64,000 nt of DNA from Chloroflexota bacterium (GTDB taxonomy: Bacteria; Chloroflexota; Limnocylindria; P2-11E; CF-107), in assembly GCA_005881435.1 (NCBI GenBank), contig VBHP01000029.1:1-64000 (forward strand). The letters are read 5' to 3'. The notes beneath the pieces are model-generated. The model was given only the letters and a program-made list of their open reading frames with translations. It had not been told where the DNA came from and searched no databases. A program made the translations under genes and the position numbers. Positions 29,023-38,567 of this stretch are shown here, piece after piece (the first letter of the stretch is position 1; every line of letters begins with the position of its first letter).

Positions 29023-29934
29023 ATGACGGACAACACCTCCGATATGAAGCTCGGCACAGCGCCGATCAGCTGGGGCGTCTGCGAGCTGCCCGATTGGGGC
29101 GAGGTGCTGCCGTACGCCCGCGTGCTGGATGAGATGTCCGACCTCGGCTACACCGGGACGGAGCTCGGCCCGTGGGGCTATCTGCCGCAGGACCCGGCCA
29201 AGCTCGGACGCGAGCTTCACGCACACGAGCTCGCGCTCGCGGGGGCGTTCTGCCCGGTCACGCTGCACGATCCGTCGCGCTATCAAGATCAGCTGCGCTA
29301 TGCCATGGATACCGCCCGTCTGTTGTCGGACCTCGGCGCGCCAGTGCTCGTCCTGGCGGAGGCCGGCGACGCCGGGCGCGAGGGGATCGCCGGTCGGGTT
29401 CGGCTCGACGACGCGCACTTCTCGGAGTCGGAGTGGACGCGTTTCGCCGAAGGAGCGAACGAGATCGCGCGACGCGCGAAAGCGCTGGGTCTCGAAACCG
29501 CGTTCCATCCGCATGCGGGCACGTACGTCGAGACCCCGGGCGAGATCGACGAGCTCCTTCGCCGGACCGATCCGTCGCTGGTGGGACTCTGTCTGGATAC
29601 AGGCCATATCGCATACGGCGGCGGCGACCCGCTGGCCCTGGCGCGGCGCGATCCGAAGCGCGTCCGCCACGTCCATCTCAAGGACATCTATCGCGATCGG
29701 TACGAGCGCGCGCTGTCGCGGAAGCTCGACTTCACCGCCGCGGTCGGCGAGGACGTCTTCGCTCCGGTCGGCGATGGCTTCATCGACATGAAGGGTGTGC
29801 TGCGGTCGCTCCGCGACTCGGGCTATCAGGGCTGGCTCATCGTCGAGCAGGACATCCGCATCGCGCCGCGGAGCGGACGGGAGCCCAAGCTCGACGCGGC
29901 CAAGAGCTACGCGTTCATCACGCGTCAGCTGTGA
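29023..29934 (+). CDS. iolE: Inosose dehydratase
   Basis: KLGTAPISWGVCELPDWGEVLPYARVLDEMSDLGYTGTELGPWGYLP; DTGHIAYGGGDPL; HLKDI. Confidence 0.9.
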   Translation: MTDNTSDMKLGTAPISWGVCELPDWGEVLPYARVLDEMSDLGYTGTELGPWGYLPQDPAKLGRELHAHELALAGAFCPVTLHDPSRYQDQLRYAMDTARLLSDLGAPVLVLAEAGDAGREGIAGRVRLDDAHFSESEWTRFAEGANEIARRAKALGLETAFHPHAGTYVETPGEIDELLRRTDPSLVGLCLDTGHIAYGGGDPLALARRDPKRVRHVHLKDIYRDRYERALSRKLDFTAAVGEDVFAPVGDGFIDMKGVLRSLRDSGYQGWLIVEQDIRIAPRSGREPKLDAAKSYAFITRQL

Positions 29935-30938
29935 GCGCTCCGCGCATCGGCGTCGCCGTCATCGGCGTCGGCGCGATGGGCGAGCAGCACGCGACGAACG
30001 CGGCGCTACACGTGCCGGGCGCGACGCTCGTGGCGGTGTTCGATGCCGATCGCGCGGCGGCGACGCGCGTTGCGGCCGACCTCGGGGCCGAGCCGTGCGC
30101 CTCGCTCGAGGCGCTCGTGTCCCGAGACGACGTGCAGGTCGTCGTGATCGCCACGCCATCGCGCTTTCACGCCGATCACGCCGTGGTCTCGCTCGCCGCC
30201 GGCAAGGACACCTTGCTCGAAAAGCCGATGGCGCATTCGCTGGCGGATTGCGATCGCATCGTCGCGGCAGCTGAGCGCGCCAAGGCGCGTCTGCAGATCG
30301 GCTTCATGCGCCGGTACGATCCCGCGTACGCCGAAGCGAAGCGCCTCATCACTTCGGGCGCATTCGGCGAGCCGCTGCTCTTCCGCGCCGTCCACCGCGA
30401 CCGCGAAGCCACGCCGACATCGGTGGAAGCCGGCGTGCGCGCCTTGATGTTCGAGTCGGCGATCCACGACTTCGACCTGTCGCGGTTCTTGCTCGGCGAC
30501 GACATCGCCACGGTCTCGACCACGGTGGCGGTGCTGAGTCAGGGCCCCGATGCACAGGGCCGTGTGCCGACGGCGGCCTTGAACACCGTGATCTACCGCC
30601 GCGGCGCGCTGGCCGGCATCGAGACGTACTGGGGCGCCCAGTACGCCTACGACGTGCGCACCGAGGTCATCTGCGCGGCCGGAACGGTGATGATCGGACA
30701 GCAGCAGCGCACCCGGCTCGACGTCTACGTCGAGGGTCACGCACGCCACGACCTCTTCACCGATTGGCGTGAGCGTTTCCGCGATGCCTATCGCGCCGAG
30801 CTCACCGACTTCGTCGGCGGCGCCACCGATCGCCGGCCCCCGGCGGTGACCGGGGCCGACGGCCGCGCCGCGGTCGCTGCCGCTCTCGCCGGTATCGCCG
30901 CGCACGCCAGCGGTCGCGCCGAGCGCGTCCCGGCCTAG
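29931..30938 (+). CDS. Gfo/Idh/MocA family oxidoreductase, second IolG-like
   Basis: GTG 29931 overlaps iolE stop; GVGAMGEQHATNAAL, LLEKPMAHSLADC, QIGFMRRYDPAY. Confidence 0.85.
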   Translation: MSAPRIGVAVIGVGAMGEQHATNAALHVPGATLVAVFDADRAAATRVAADLGAEPCASLEALVSRDDVQVVVIATPSRFHADHAVVSLAAGKDTLLEKPMAHSLADCDRIVAAAERAKARLQIGFMRRYDPAYAEAKRLITSGAFGEPLLFRAVHRDREATPTSVEAGVRALMFESAIHDFDLSRFLLGDDIATVSTTVAVLSQGPDAQGRVPTAALNTVIYRRGALAGIETYWGAQYAYDVRTEVICAAGTVMIGQQQRTRLDVYVEGHARHDLFTDWRERFRDAYRAELTDFVGGATDRRPPAVTGADGRAAVAAALAGIAAHASGRAERVPA

Positions 30939-31639
30939 TGCTCAAGATCGGTCACCGCGGCGCTGCCGCGTATGCACCGGAGAACACCCTCACGTCGTTC
31001 CGCCGCGCGGTCGAGCTTGGCGCCGACGGCGTCGAGTTCGATCTGCATCGCGCGCGCGACGGCACCTTCGTGGTGCTGCACGACGACACCGTCGATCGCA
31101 CCACCGATGGCCATGGCAAGGTCGAGGCACTGACCGTCGCCGAGCTGCGCCGGTTTGACGCCGGATCGTGGAAGGGCCGGGAGTTCGCGGGCGAGCGGAT
31201 CCCGACCTTCGACGAGGTGATCGCCGCCGTTCCCCAGCGCATCCTGCTCTTCGCCGAACTCAAGGACGGTTCGGCCCGGTCCCCCGGGATCGAGGACGCG
31301 CTGGCTCGCTTCATCCGCGAGCGCGGGGTCGTCGAGCGCGTGCGGGTCTCGTCCTTCGACCACCGCGCGCTGGCGCGCCTGCGACCTCTCGTGCCCGACC
31401 TCGAGACGGGCGCGCTCTTTACCGGTCTTCCGGTGGACCTGGTCGCCCTGGCCCGGAACGCCGCCGCGCAGGCGGTCCATCCCAGCTTCCATTACCTGAC
31501 GCGCGAGGCGGTCGAGGAGGCGCACCGCGCCGGTCTGGCCGTCAACGCTTGGACGGTCAACGAGCCCGAAGACATCGAGGCGGTCCGCGGGATGGGCGTC
31601 GACGGCATCTTCTCCGACCACCCAGACAGGCTTAGGTAG
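30938..31639 (+). CDS. Glycerophosphodiester phosphodiesterase
   Basis: KIGHRGAAAYAPENTLTSFRRAVELGADGVEFDLHRARDGTFVVLHDDTVDRTTDGHG. Confidence 0.93.
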   Translation: MLKIGHRGAAAYAPENTLTSFRRAVELGADGVEFDLHRARDGTFVVLHDDTVDRTTDGHGKVEALTVAELRRFDAGSWKGREFAGERIPTFDEVIAAVPQRILLFAELKDGSARSPGIEDALARFIRERGVVERVRVSSFDHRALARLRPLVPDLETGALFTGLPVDLVALARNAAAQAVHPSFHYLTREAVEEAHRAGLAVNAWTVNEPEDIEAVRGMGVDGIFSDHPDRLR

Positions 31640-31718
31640 CACTGAAGCCCACCGTCGGGTGAGCCTTCTCACTCGGTCGAGCCAAGAATCAAAGGAGCGA
31701 TGCGTTCACCGTAGCGCG

Positions 31719-32132
31719 ATGATCCGCGTGCTCATCGTGGACGACCACGATGGCGTTCGAACCGCCACCCGCCTCATCCTCGGATTCGAGACGGACCTGC
31801 AGGTCGTCGGCGACGCCCCCAACGGTCTCGCCGGCCTGCGTCTGGCGCGAGAGCTGCGCCCCGACATCATGGTGCTCGACCTCAGCATGCCGGGTATGGA
31901 CGGGTTCGACGTCATGCGGCAGCTCGCGGCGATGAAGACTGATATCCGTGTGGTGATCCTGAGCGGCGACACGGCCATGCGCTCGGCCGCGCTGGCTTGC
32001 GGCGCCGCCCACTTCGTGGCCAAGGGCTGCGCCGGCGCCGAGCTCGCCGGGGCGGTCCGCCAGGCCTACGAGTCACGCAAGCGTCCCGTGTCCACGCTGG
32101 CGATCACCGCGCCGCTGCCGCACGCCGTCTAG
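31719..32132 (+). CDS. Stand-alone response regulator receiver domain protein
   Basis: IRVLIVDDHDG … DIMVLDLSMPGMDG … VVILSG … FVAKG; no output domain. Confidence 0.88.
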   Translation: MIRVLIVDDHDGVRTATRLILGFETDLQVVGDAPNGLAGLRLARELRPDIMVLDLSMPGMDGFDVMRQLAAMKTDIRVVILSGDTAMRSAALACGAAHFVAKGCAGAELAGAVRQAYESRKRPVSTLAITAPLPHAV

Positions 32133-32168
32133 CGACCGCAGCGCACTCCGACCCCTCGGTATCCTCGC

Positions 32169-33053
32169 GTGGTGGTCGCGCGGAACTCGGCGTATCTCAT
32201 CGGGCTCACACCGGCCGCGCTGCTGCTGTCGCTCTTCTTCGTCGGACCGGCGCTATGGGCGGCCTACTCCAGCCTGACCAACCTCGCTCTCGTCGGCATC
32301 GATGCCGCGAATCCGCGCTTCATCGGACTCGACAACTACGCCCGGCTGTTCAGCGACCCCGATTTCTGGCAGGTCATTCGCAACTCCGTGACCTTCGTCG
32401 TCGGATCGGCGGTGATCGGCCAGTTCGGCCTGGGCCTCGGGCTCGCGCTGCTCATCGACCACGCCGAGCGACGGCGCTGGTGGTTCGCTACGGTCGCGTA
32501 CGCCGCCGTCCTTCTGGCCTGGGTCAACCCGACGCTGATCGCGGGTTTTCTGTGGGTGGCGATGTACGACTTCTTCTTCGGCTCGCTCAACCACGTGTTC
32601 CTGAGCGCGCTGGGTCTGCCGCCTGTCGACTGGCTGGGATCGTTCCCGATGCCGGCGGTGATCGTCGCGAACGTCTGGCGCGGCACCGCCTTCACCATGA
32701 TCATCTTTCTCGGCGCGCTCAAGACGATCCCGCCCGACATCTATGAGGCCGCGCGTATCGACGGCGCCGGCACGTGGCGTCGCTTCTGGGACCACACCAT
32801 CCCCAGCCTTCGTCCGATCGTCGCGCTGACGCTCCTGTCGATCACGATGTCGACGTTCGGCACGTTCATCGTCATCCAGGCCCTGACGAACGGCGGACCC
32901 GGTATCGCCACCGAGGTCATCGCGCTGTACGCCTTCGACAGCGCGTTCAAGTCCTTCTCCATCGGCTACGGGTCGGCGATCGCCGCGGTGATGCTGGCGC
33001 TGAATCTGGTCTTCGCCGTCGTGTACCTGCGCTGGTCGAGGGCGCGAGCGTGA
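32169..33053 (+). CDS. Sugar/glycerol-3-phosphate ABC permease (UgpA-like)
   Basis: EAARIDGAGTWRRFWDHTIPSLRP EAA loop; TM pattern. Confidence 0.92.
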   Translation: MVVARNSAYLIGLTPAALLLSLFFVGPALWAAYSSLTNLALVGIDAANPRFIGLDNYARLFSDPDFWQVIRNSVTFVVGSAVIGQFGLGLGLALLIDHAERRRWWFATVAYAAVLLAWVNPTLIAGFLWVAMYDFFFGSLNHVFLSALGLPPVDWLGSFPMPAVIVANVWRGTAFTMIIFLGALKTIPPDIYEAARIDGAGTWRRFWDHTIPSLRPIVALTLLSITMSTFGTFIVIQALTNGGPGIATEVIALYAFDSAFKSFSIGYGSAIAAVMLALNLVFAVVYLRWSRARA

Positions 33054-33928
33054 CGCCGCGGGCCGAAACGACGGTGGCCAGGACGGTCGCCGCGCCGAGA
33101 GGCGCTTCGTGGCTCGAGACCATCGCCGTCCACGCGGTGTTCGCGCTGGTGGTCGTGTTCTTCCTGGCGCCGTTCGTCTGGCTCTTCACCGCGGCGTTCG
33201 ACGGGCGCGCGCAGGCCTACATCCGGCTTCCGGAGCAGCCGACGGTAGACAACTTCGCGCGCATCTTCACCGAGCACGACTTCGCACGCGCGCTCGGCAA
33301 CTCCGTGCTCGTCGCGGGCGCGACGATGCTGCTCGACGTGGTCGCGGTCTCGCTGGCGGGATATTCCCTGTCGCGCCTCGACCTGCGCTTCAAGTCCTGG
33401 ATCACCTACGCCGTGCTGCTGCTGCAGACCATGCCGCTGTCGGCGACGATGGTGCCGATTTACGGACTCGCGCAGGCGCTCGGACTGCGCAACTCATATC
33501 TCGGCCTCATCCTCATCCACGCCGCCATCGAGCTGCCCTTCCTGATCTGGCTGATGAAGGGGTTCTTCGACGGCGTGCCGCGGTACCTGGAGGAGGCGGC
33601 GTGGCTGGACGGGCGCTCCAAGCTTCGCGCGCTGATCGAGATCGTGCTGCCGGTGGCGCGGAACGGCATCGGCGTGGTCGCCGGCCTGTCGTTCCTCGCG
33701 GCCTGGTCCGAGGTCCTGATGATGATCATCCTCATCGACAAGCAAGATCTGAAGACCGTGCCACTCGCGTTCTATGAGGTGCTTCGGACTCGCGGCGGGT
33801 ACACCGAGGTGCAGTACGGTCTTATCGCCGCCATGGGTGTGCTGTACGCGGTGCCGGTCATGGCCATTTTCTTCGCTACTCGCCGGATGATGGTGCGCGG
33901 TCTGATCGCGACCTCGAGGGGTCTCTAA
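33050..33928 (+). CDS. Carbohydrate ABC permease (UgpE/MalG-like)
   Basis: EEAAWLDGRSKLRALIEIVLPVARNG; GTG start overlaps upstream stop. Confidence 0.92.
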   Translation: MTPRAETTVARTVAAPRGASWLETIAVHAVFALVVVFFLAPFVWLFTAAFDGRAQAYIRLPEQPTVDNFARIFTEHDFARALGNSVLVAGATMLLDVVAVSLAGYSLSRLDLRFKSWITYAVLLLQTMPLSATMVPIYGLAQALGLRNSYLGLILIHAAIELPFLIWLMKGFFDGVPRYLEEAAWLDGRSKLRALIEIVLPVARNGIGVVAGLSFLAAWSEVLMMIILIDKQDLKTVPLAFYEVLRTRGGYTEVQYGLIAAMGVLYAVPVMAIFFATRRMMVRGLIATSRGL

Positions 33929-33932
33929 GATC

Positions 33933-34994
33933 GTGGCGCGGGTCGAGTACGAGAACGTCTCCAAGCGCTTTCCGACGCAGGACCGCGCGGCGATCGACGA
34001 CTTCACACTCGACGTCGCCGACGGCGAGCTGCTCGTGCTGCTGGGACCGTCCGGCTGCGGTAAGACCACCGCGCTGCGCATGCTCGCGGGTCTGGAGCAC
34101 CCCGACTCCGGCGACATCCGCATCGACGGCAAGAGCGTCGTCGGCCTCGAGCCAAAGGACCGCGACGTCGCGCTGGTGTTCCAGAGCTACGCGCTCTATC
34201 CGCACATGAGCGCGAAAGACAACATTCGCTATCCGCTTCGGGTCAAGCACATGAACGAGGCCGAGCGCGAGCGCCGCGTCGGCCAGGTCGCGGAGATGCT
34301 GTCGCTCACGGCGCTGCTGGAGCGGCGTCCCGCCAGACTTTCCGGCGGCGAGCAGCAGCGAGTGGCGCTGGCGCGTGCGATCGTGCGTCAGCCGCGGGTG
34401 TTCCTGATGGACGAGCCGCTGTCGAATCTCGATGCCAAGCTGCGGACGCACACCCGGACCGAGCTGAAGGCGCTGCAGCGGCAGCTCGGCACCACGACGG
34501 TGTTCGTGACGCACGATCAAGCCGAGGCCATGACGCTCGCCGACCGCATCGCGGTGATGGACCGCGGGCGGCTGTTGCAGCTCGGCACGCCCGACGATCT
34601 GTACCTCCGGCCGGTGAACCTCTTCGTGGCGCAGTTCATCGGCAGCCCGCCGATGAACATCCTCGCCGCCGAGGTCCGTGACGGCGCTCTCCTCGCGGAG
34701 GGGACGTGGCGCTTGCCGCTGCCACGCGGAATCGCGGCGAAGTCGGTGAGTGTTGGCATCCGGCCCGAAGGCATCGAGCTCGACGAGAGCTCCACGGACG
34801 CCCAGGTCGGCGAGGTGCTTGTTTCCGAGCCCCTGGGTAGCGAGACCATCGTCGACGTCAAGGTCGGCGGGGCGCTGGTGAAGGTCCGCGCCGCGCCGCA
34901 GGTCCGTCCCGATCCCGGCACGCGCGTGCATCTGCGCGTCGATCCCAGCGCCATCCGTCTCTTCGATACGGCAAGCGGCTCCGCGATCGCGTGA
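33933..34994 (+). CDS. ABC transporter ATP-binding protein (UgpC/MsmK-like)
   Basis: GPSGCGKTTALRMLAGLE, LSGGEQQRVALARAI, FLMDEPLSNLDAKLR. Confidence 0.94.
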   Translation: MARVEYENVSKRFPTQDRAAIDDFTLDVADGELLVLLGPSGCGKTTALRMLAGLEHPDSGDIRIDGKSVVGLEPKDRDVALVFQSYALYPHMSAKDNIRYPLRVKHMNEAERERRVGQVAEMLSLTALLERRPARLSGGEQQRVALARAIVRQPRVFLMDEPLSNLDAKLRTHTRTELKALQRQLGTTTVFVTHDQAEAMTLADRIAVMDRGRLLQLGTPDDLYLRPVNLFVAQFIGSPPMNILAAEVRDGALLAEGTWRLPLPRGIAAKSVSVGIRPEGIELDESSTDAQVGEVLVSEPLGSETIVDVKVGGALVKVRAAPQVRPDPGTRVHLRVDPSAIRLFDTASGSAIA

Positions 34995-36343
34995 CGCGCG
35001 GCCACGACGTCGTCCTCACCGGACGGTTCGAAGAAACGGACGTCAAGCGCTACTTCCATCTGCCCTTCGCCGTGCCGGCGGGAGTCCGGCAGCTCCACGT
35101 GCGGTACTCGTACAACGACCAGATCGACAGCGACCCGCTCATCGGCGGCGGCAACACGCTCGACATCGGAATCTTCGACGAACGCGGTATCGCGCCATCG
35201 TCACCCGGTTATCGCGGCTGGAGCGGGAGCGAAAAGCTGGAGTTCACCATCGACGCCGAGTGGGCCACGCCGCCGTACCGCGCCGGGCCGATCGGCGCGG
35301 GCACGTGGCACGTGATGCTGGGGCCGTACAAGGTCGGCCCGCGTGGGTGCGACTACCGCGTCGAGATCCGCTTCGACGCCGGCCGGCCGCGTGAAGACCG
35401 CATCGTGCTGCGGCACGGACCCCCGCGCCGGCCGCGCCTCCCGGCCGCGGAGCCGGGCTGGATCCGCGGCGACCTGCACTGCCACACCCTGTACTCGGAC
35501 GGAGATTCATGGCCCTCGGAGATGCTCGTCGCCGCGGCCGATGCTGGCCTTGCGTTCCTCGGCGCCACGGACCACAACAGCGTCGCGCATCACCCCGAGT
35601 ACGGCGGCGGGGGCGGCGCGTTACCGATCGTCGTTCCGGGCGTCGAGATCACCACGTATCACGGCCACTGGAACGCCTGGGGCACCCAACGCTGGTACGA
35701 CTTTCGCGAGCCGACCGCGGCGGGTGTGTCCACCTCGATGCGGCAGGCGCTGGCCGATGGGGCCTTCGTCTCGGTCTGCCATCCGAAACCGTTCGGTCCT
35801 CCCTGGGAGTACGCCGAGACGCGCGGCTTTCCGGCGATCGAGGTGTGGAACGGTCCGTGGGAACGGCTGAACTCGGCATCGCTGGCGTTCTGGGAGGAGC
35901 ATCTGCGGCGCGGCGACAGAGTCGTCGCGCTCGGGGGGAGCGACACGCATCTGCTCCGATCGCCGCATCACGCCAAGCTGGGACAACCGACAACCTGGGT
36001 CAGGATCGAAGGCGACTGGACAAGCCACGAACCACGTCTCGCGCGCGAGGCCGTCCTCGCCGCGCTCCGCCGCGGCGACGCCTTTCTCTCGGCATCGCCC
36101 GCGGGGCCGCAGCTGTACCTGACGCCTGATCCGCGCGGCGCGCTGCTTCGGGTCCGGAGTGCTGTGGGCACGACGCTGGCCCTCGTCTCGGACGCCGGTT
36201 CGATCCACGCCGAGGCCATTGACTCCGACGAGTACGAGAGACGTTTCGAGCTCTCGCGAGGCATCCGTTACGTCCGCGCTCAGATCCTGGACGGGACCGG
36301 TTCGATCCTCGCACTCACCAACCCGCTGTGGCTGAGCGGCTAG
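34991..36343 (+). CDS. CehA/McbA-type metallohydrolase with PHP domain
   Basis: WIRGDLHCHTLYSDGDSWPSEMLVAAADAGLAFLGATDHNS; GSDTHLL. Confidence 0.85.
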   Translation: MTRGHDVVLTGRFEETDVKRYFHLPFAVPAGVRQLHVRYSYNDQIDSDPLIGGGNTLDIGIFDERGIAPSSPGYRGWSGSEKLEFTIDAEWATPPYRAGPIGAGTWHVMLGPYKVGPRGCDYRVEIRFDAGRPREDRIVLRHGPPRRPRLPAAEPGWIRGDLHCHTLYSDGDSWPSEMLVAAADAGLAFLGATDHNSVAHHPEYGGGGGALPIVVPGVEITTYHGHWNAWGTQRWYDFREPTAAGVSTSMRQALADGAFVSVCHPKPFGPPWEYAETRGFPAIEVWNGPWERLNSASLAFWEEHLRRGDRVVALGGSDTHLLRSPHHAKLGQPTTWVRIEGDWTSHEPRLAREAVLAALRRGDAFLSASPAGPQLYLTPDPRGALLRVRSAVGTTLALVSDAGSIHAEAIDSDEYERRFELSRGIRYVRAQILDGTGSILALTNPLWLSG

Positions 36344-37427
36344 CGCGGGACCGCGAAGCGGTATGGAGCGCGACGAGCGCCCCCGCGAGCAGCGTCGCGG
36401 CCGGACCGAGCACCGGTACGGCCAGCGACTGCATCGCCAGGCCGATCGCCGGCGGGAACGCGCCGCCGCCGATCGTCCCTGCGGCGAACTGCACGCCGAC
36501 CGCGCTGGCGGTCGTGGCCACGCCGACGCGCGCCGGCGTGAACGCGATCAGCACCGGGATGAACACCGACAGTCCGAGCCCCAAGAGCGGGAGCGCCACG
36601 AGCGCGGCGATCTCGGGCGGCAGCAACCAATAGCCGGCCGCTCCGGCGAGCGCCAGCGCGACACTGGCGTCGAGCTCGCGCTGCGGTGAGATGCGATGAC
36701 CGCCCACGCCGAGCAGCACGCGTCCGGCGGCGAGCGCGGCGAAGAACAGTGAGACCCCCCAGCCGGCGATGATCCCCGACAGTCCGCGCTCGATGGTGAG
36801 GTCGACGTACGCCCACTGTCCGGCTGCGGTCTCCAACCCGACGTAGAAGAAGAACATCGCCGCGCCGAGCAGGACGTTGACGCTCGCATCCGGGATCGCG
36901 CGGCCTTCACCCTGCGGTGTCGCGGTTGTCGCGATCCGCTCCGGCCGAAGCAGGTTGAGCAACAGCGCGATCGCGACAAAAGCCAGAGCAGCGCCGACGT
37001 ACGCCGCACGCCAGGACGCGAGCGCCTCGGCAAGACCGACGGTCGCGGGGCCGGTGGCCGCTCCGACGGCCCACGAGGCGTGAAGCACGCCCATCGACCG
37101 CACGCCGCCGGCGAGCGCGACGTGGGTGTTGATGCTGGCGTCAAGGCCAGCTGTGCCGAGTCCGATGAACAGGGCGGCAATGATCGCCTGCGGCCAACTC
37201 GCGACCGACGCCAGCAGGATCAGCCCGATCGCCGCGGTAAACGCGGCCAGCGACGCCAGACGCGACGTCCCGAGCAGGCCCGCCAGCGTCCCGGTGGCCG
37301 CGGTCGCGACGAAATGGGCCGCGGTCCATGCGGCGACGAGGATCCCGAGTCCCGCCAGCGGCGCGTCGAGGGCGACGCGCATCGCCGGCCACGCCACGCC
37401 GAGCATCCCGCTCGGCAGGCCGAGCAC
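36315..37427 (-). CDS. MFS transporter
   Basis: ~12 TM-like sequence; frame open upstream (LALRHAVPFLSFIVLGLPSG), so true start is probably further 5'. Confidence 0.8.
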   Translation of the reverse strand: MLGLPSGMLGVAWPAMRVALDAPLAGLGILVAAWTAAHFVATAATGTLAGLLGTSRLASLAAFTAAIGLILLASVASWPQAIIAALFIGLGTAGLDASINTHVALAGGVRSMGVLHASWAVGAATGPATVGLAEALASWRAAYVGAALAFVAIALLLNLLRPERIATTATPQGEGRAIPDASVNVLLGAAMFFFYVGLETAAGQWAYVDLTIERGLSGIIAGWGVSLFFAALAAGRVLLGVGGHRISPQRELDASVALALAGAAGYWLLPPEIAALVALPLLGLGLSVFIPVLIAFTPARVGVATTASAVGVQFAAGTIGGGAFPPAIGLAMQSLAVPVLGPAATLLAGALVALHTASRSRASRSATAGW

Positions 37428-37468
37428 GATGAAGGAGAGGAAGGGGACCGCGTGACGAAGCGCCAGCG

Positions 37469-38533
37469 CTAATCCGGCGGGACGAGGCCCTGCACCGCGA
37501 CGTCATCGCCGAGGCGGAACACGCGGCTCTGACGCAACGCGATCGCCTCGATCGTGCCGCCGAGCGCAGGTAGACCCGCGTCGCCGACGACCAGTGGCGC
37601 ATAGAGGAAGAGCGCCTCGTCGACCAACGCCGCGCGCAGCATCGCGGTCGCCACCGTCGGGCCGGCCTCGAGCAGCACGGAGAGGACGTCGTGCTTGTCC
37701 AGCCACCCCAGCGCGGCCCGGAGGTCCACGCCACGATCGGCGCGCGGGATCTCGACGACGCGCGCCCCGGCATCGCGCAGTCCGCGCACGCAACCGGCAT
37801 CGGCGCCTTCGCCGACGAACACGACGGCGCGGCCGTCATTTCCGATCACGCGCGCGGCCGGCGGCGTGCGCGCCCCGGCGTCGAGGACCACGCGAAGCGG
37901 GTCGCGGCCGCGGACGTCGCGAACGGTCAGCTGCGGATCGTCCGCCAGGACGGTCCCGATCCCGACGAGCACCGCGTCGCTTTGATCGCGCAGCCGGTGC
38001 ACCTGACGGCGCGCTTCCGGACCAGTGAGATAGCGGCGGCCGGGTGCGGTGACGCGACCGTCGAGCGACAGCGCGAGTTTCAGCAGCACCCAGGGCAGGC
38101 GCGTGCGGAGATGCTTGAAGAACGCCCGATTCAGCGCGCGAGCGTCCTCCTCGAGCACGCCCTCGGTCAGCTCGACCCCGGCCTGCTGCAGTCGGGCGAT
38201 GCCACGGCCGTCGACACGCGGATCCGGATCGCGCGTGGCGACCACGACCCGCGACACTCCCGCGGCGAGGATCGCGTCGACGCACGGCGGCGTGCGCCCG
38301 ACGTGAACGCAGGGCTCGAGAGTCGCGTACAGCGTGGCGCCGCGTGCCTTCGGGCCCGCGCGCTCGATCGCGATCACCTCGGCGTGCGGCTCGCCGGCGC
38401 GCTGGTGCCAGCCCTCGCCGACGACCTGCTCGCCGCTGACCACGACGCTGCCGACCGCAGGGTTCGGGCTGGTCCGTCCGAGCCCGCGGCGCGCCAGCGA
38501 CAGCGCCCGGCGCATGTAAATCTCGTCACGCAC
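37469..38533 (-). CDS. ribD: Bifunctional riboflavin deaminase-reductase
   Basis: MRRALSLARRGLGRTSPNPAVGSVVV, HAEVIAIERAG, ATLEPCVHVGRTPPCVDA. Confidence 0.92.
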   Translation of the reverse strand: MRDEIYMRRALSLARRGLGRTSPNPAVGSVVVSGEQVVGEGWHQRAGEPHAEVIAIERAGPKARGATLYATLEPCVHVGRTPPCVDAILAAGVSRVVVATRDPDPRVDGRGIARLQQAGVELTEGVLEEDARALNRAFFKHLRTRLPWVLLKLALSLDGRVTAPGRRYLTGPEARRQVHRLRDQSDAVLVGIGTVLADDPQLTVRDVRGRDPLRVVLDAGARTPPAARVIGNDGRAVVFVGEGADAGCVRGLRDAGARVVEIPRADRGVDLRAALGWLDKHDVLSVLLEAGPTVATAMLRAALVDEALFLYAPLVVGDAGLPALGGTIEAIALRQSRVFRLGDDVAVQGLVPPD

Positions 38534-38567
38534 AGATCGAGGATATGTGAGTACTCTGTCCGCTCCT

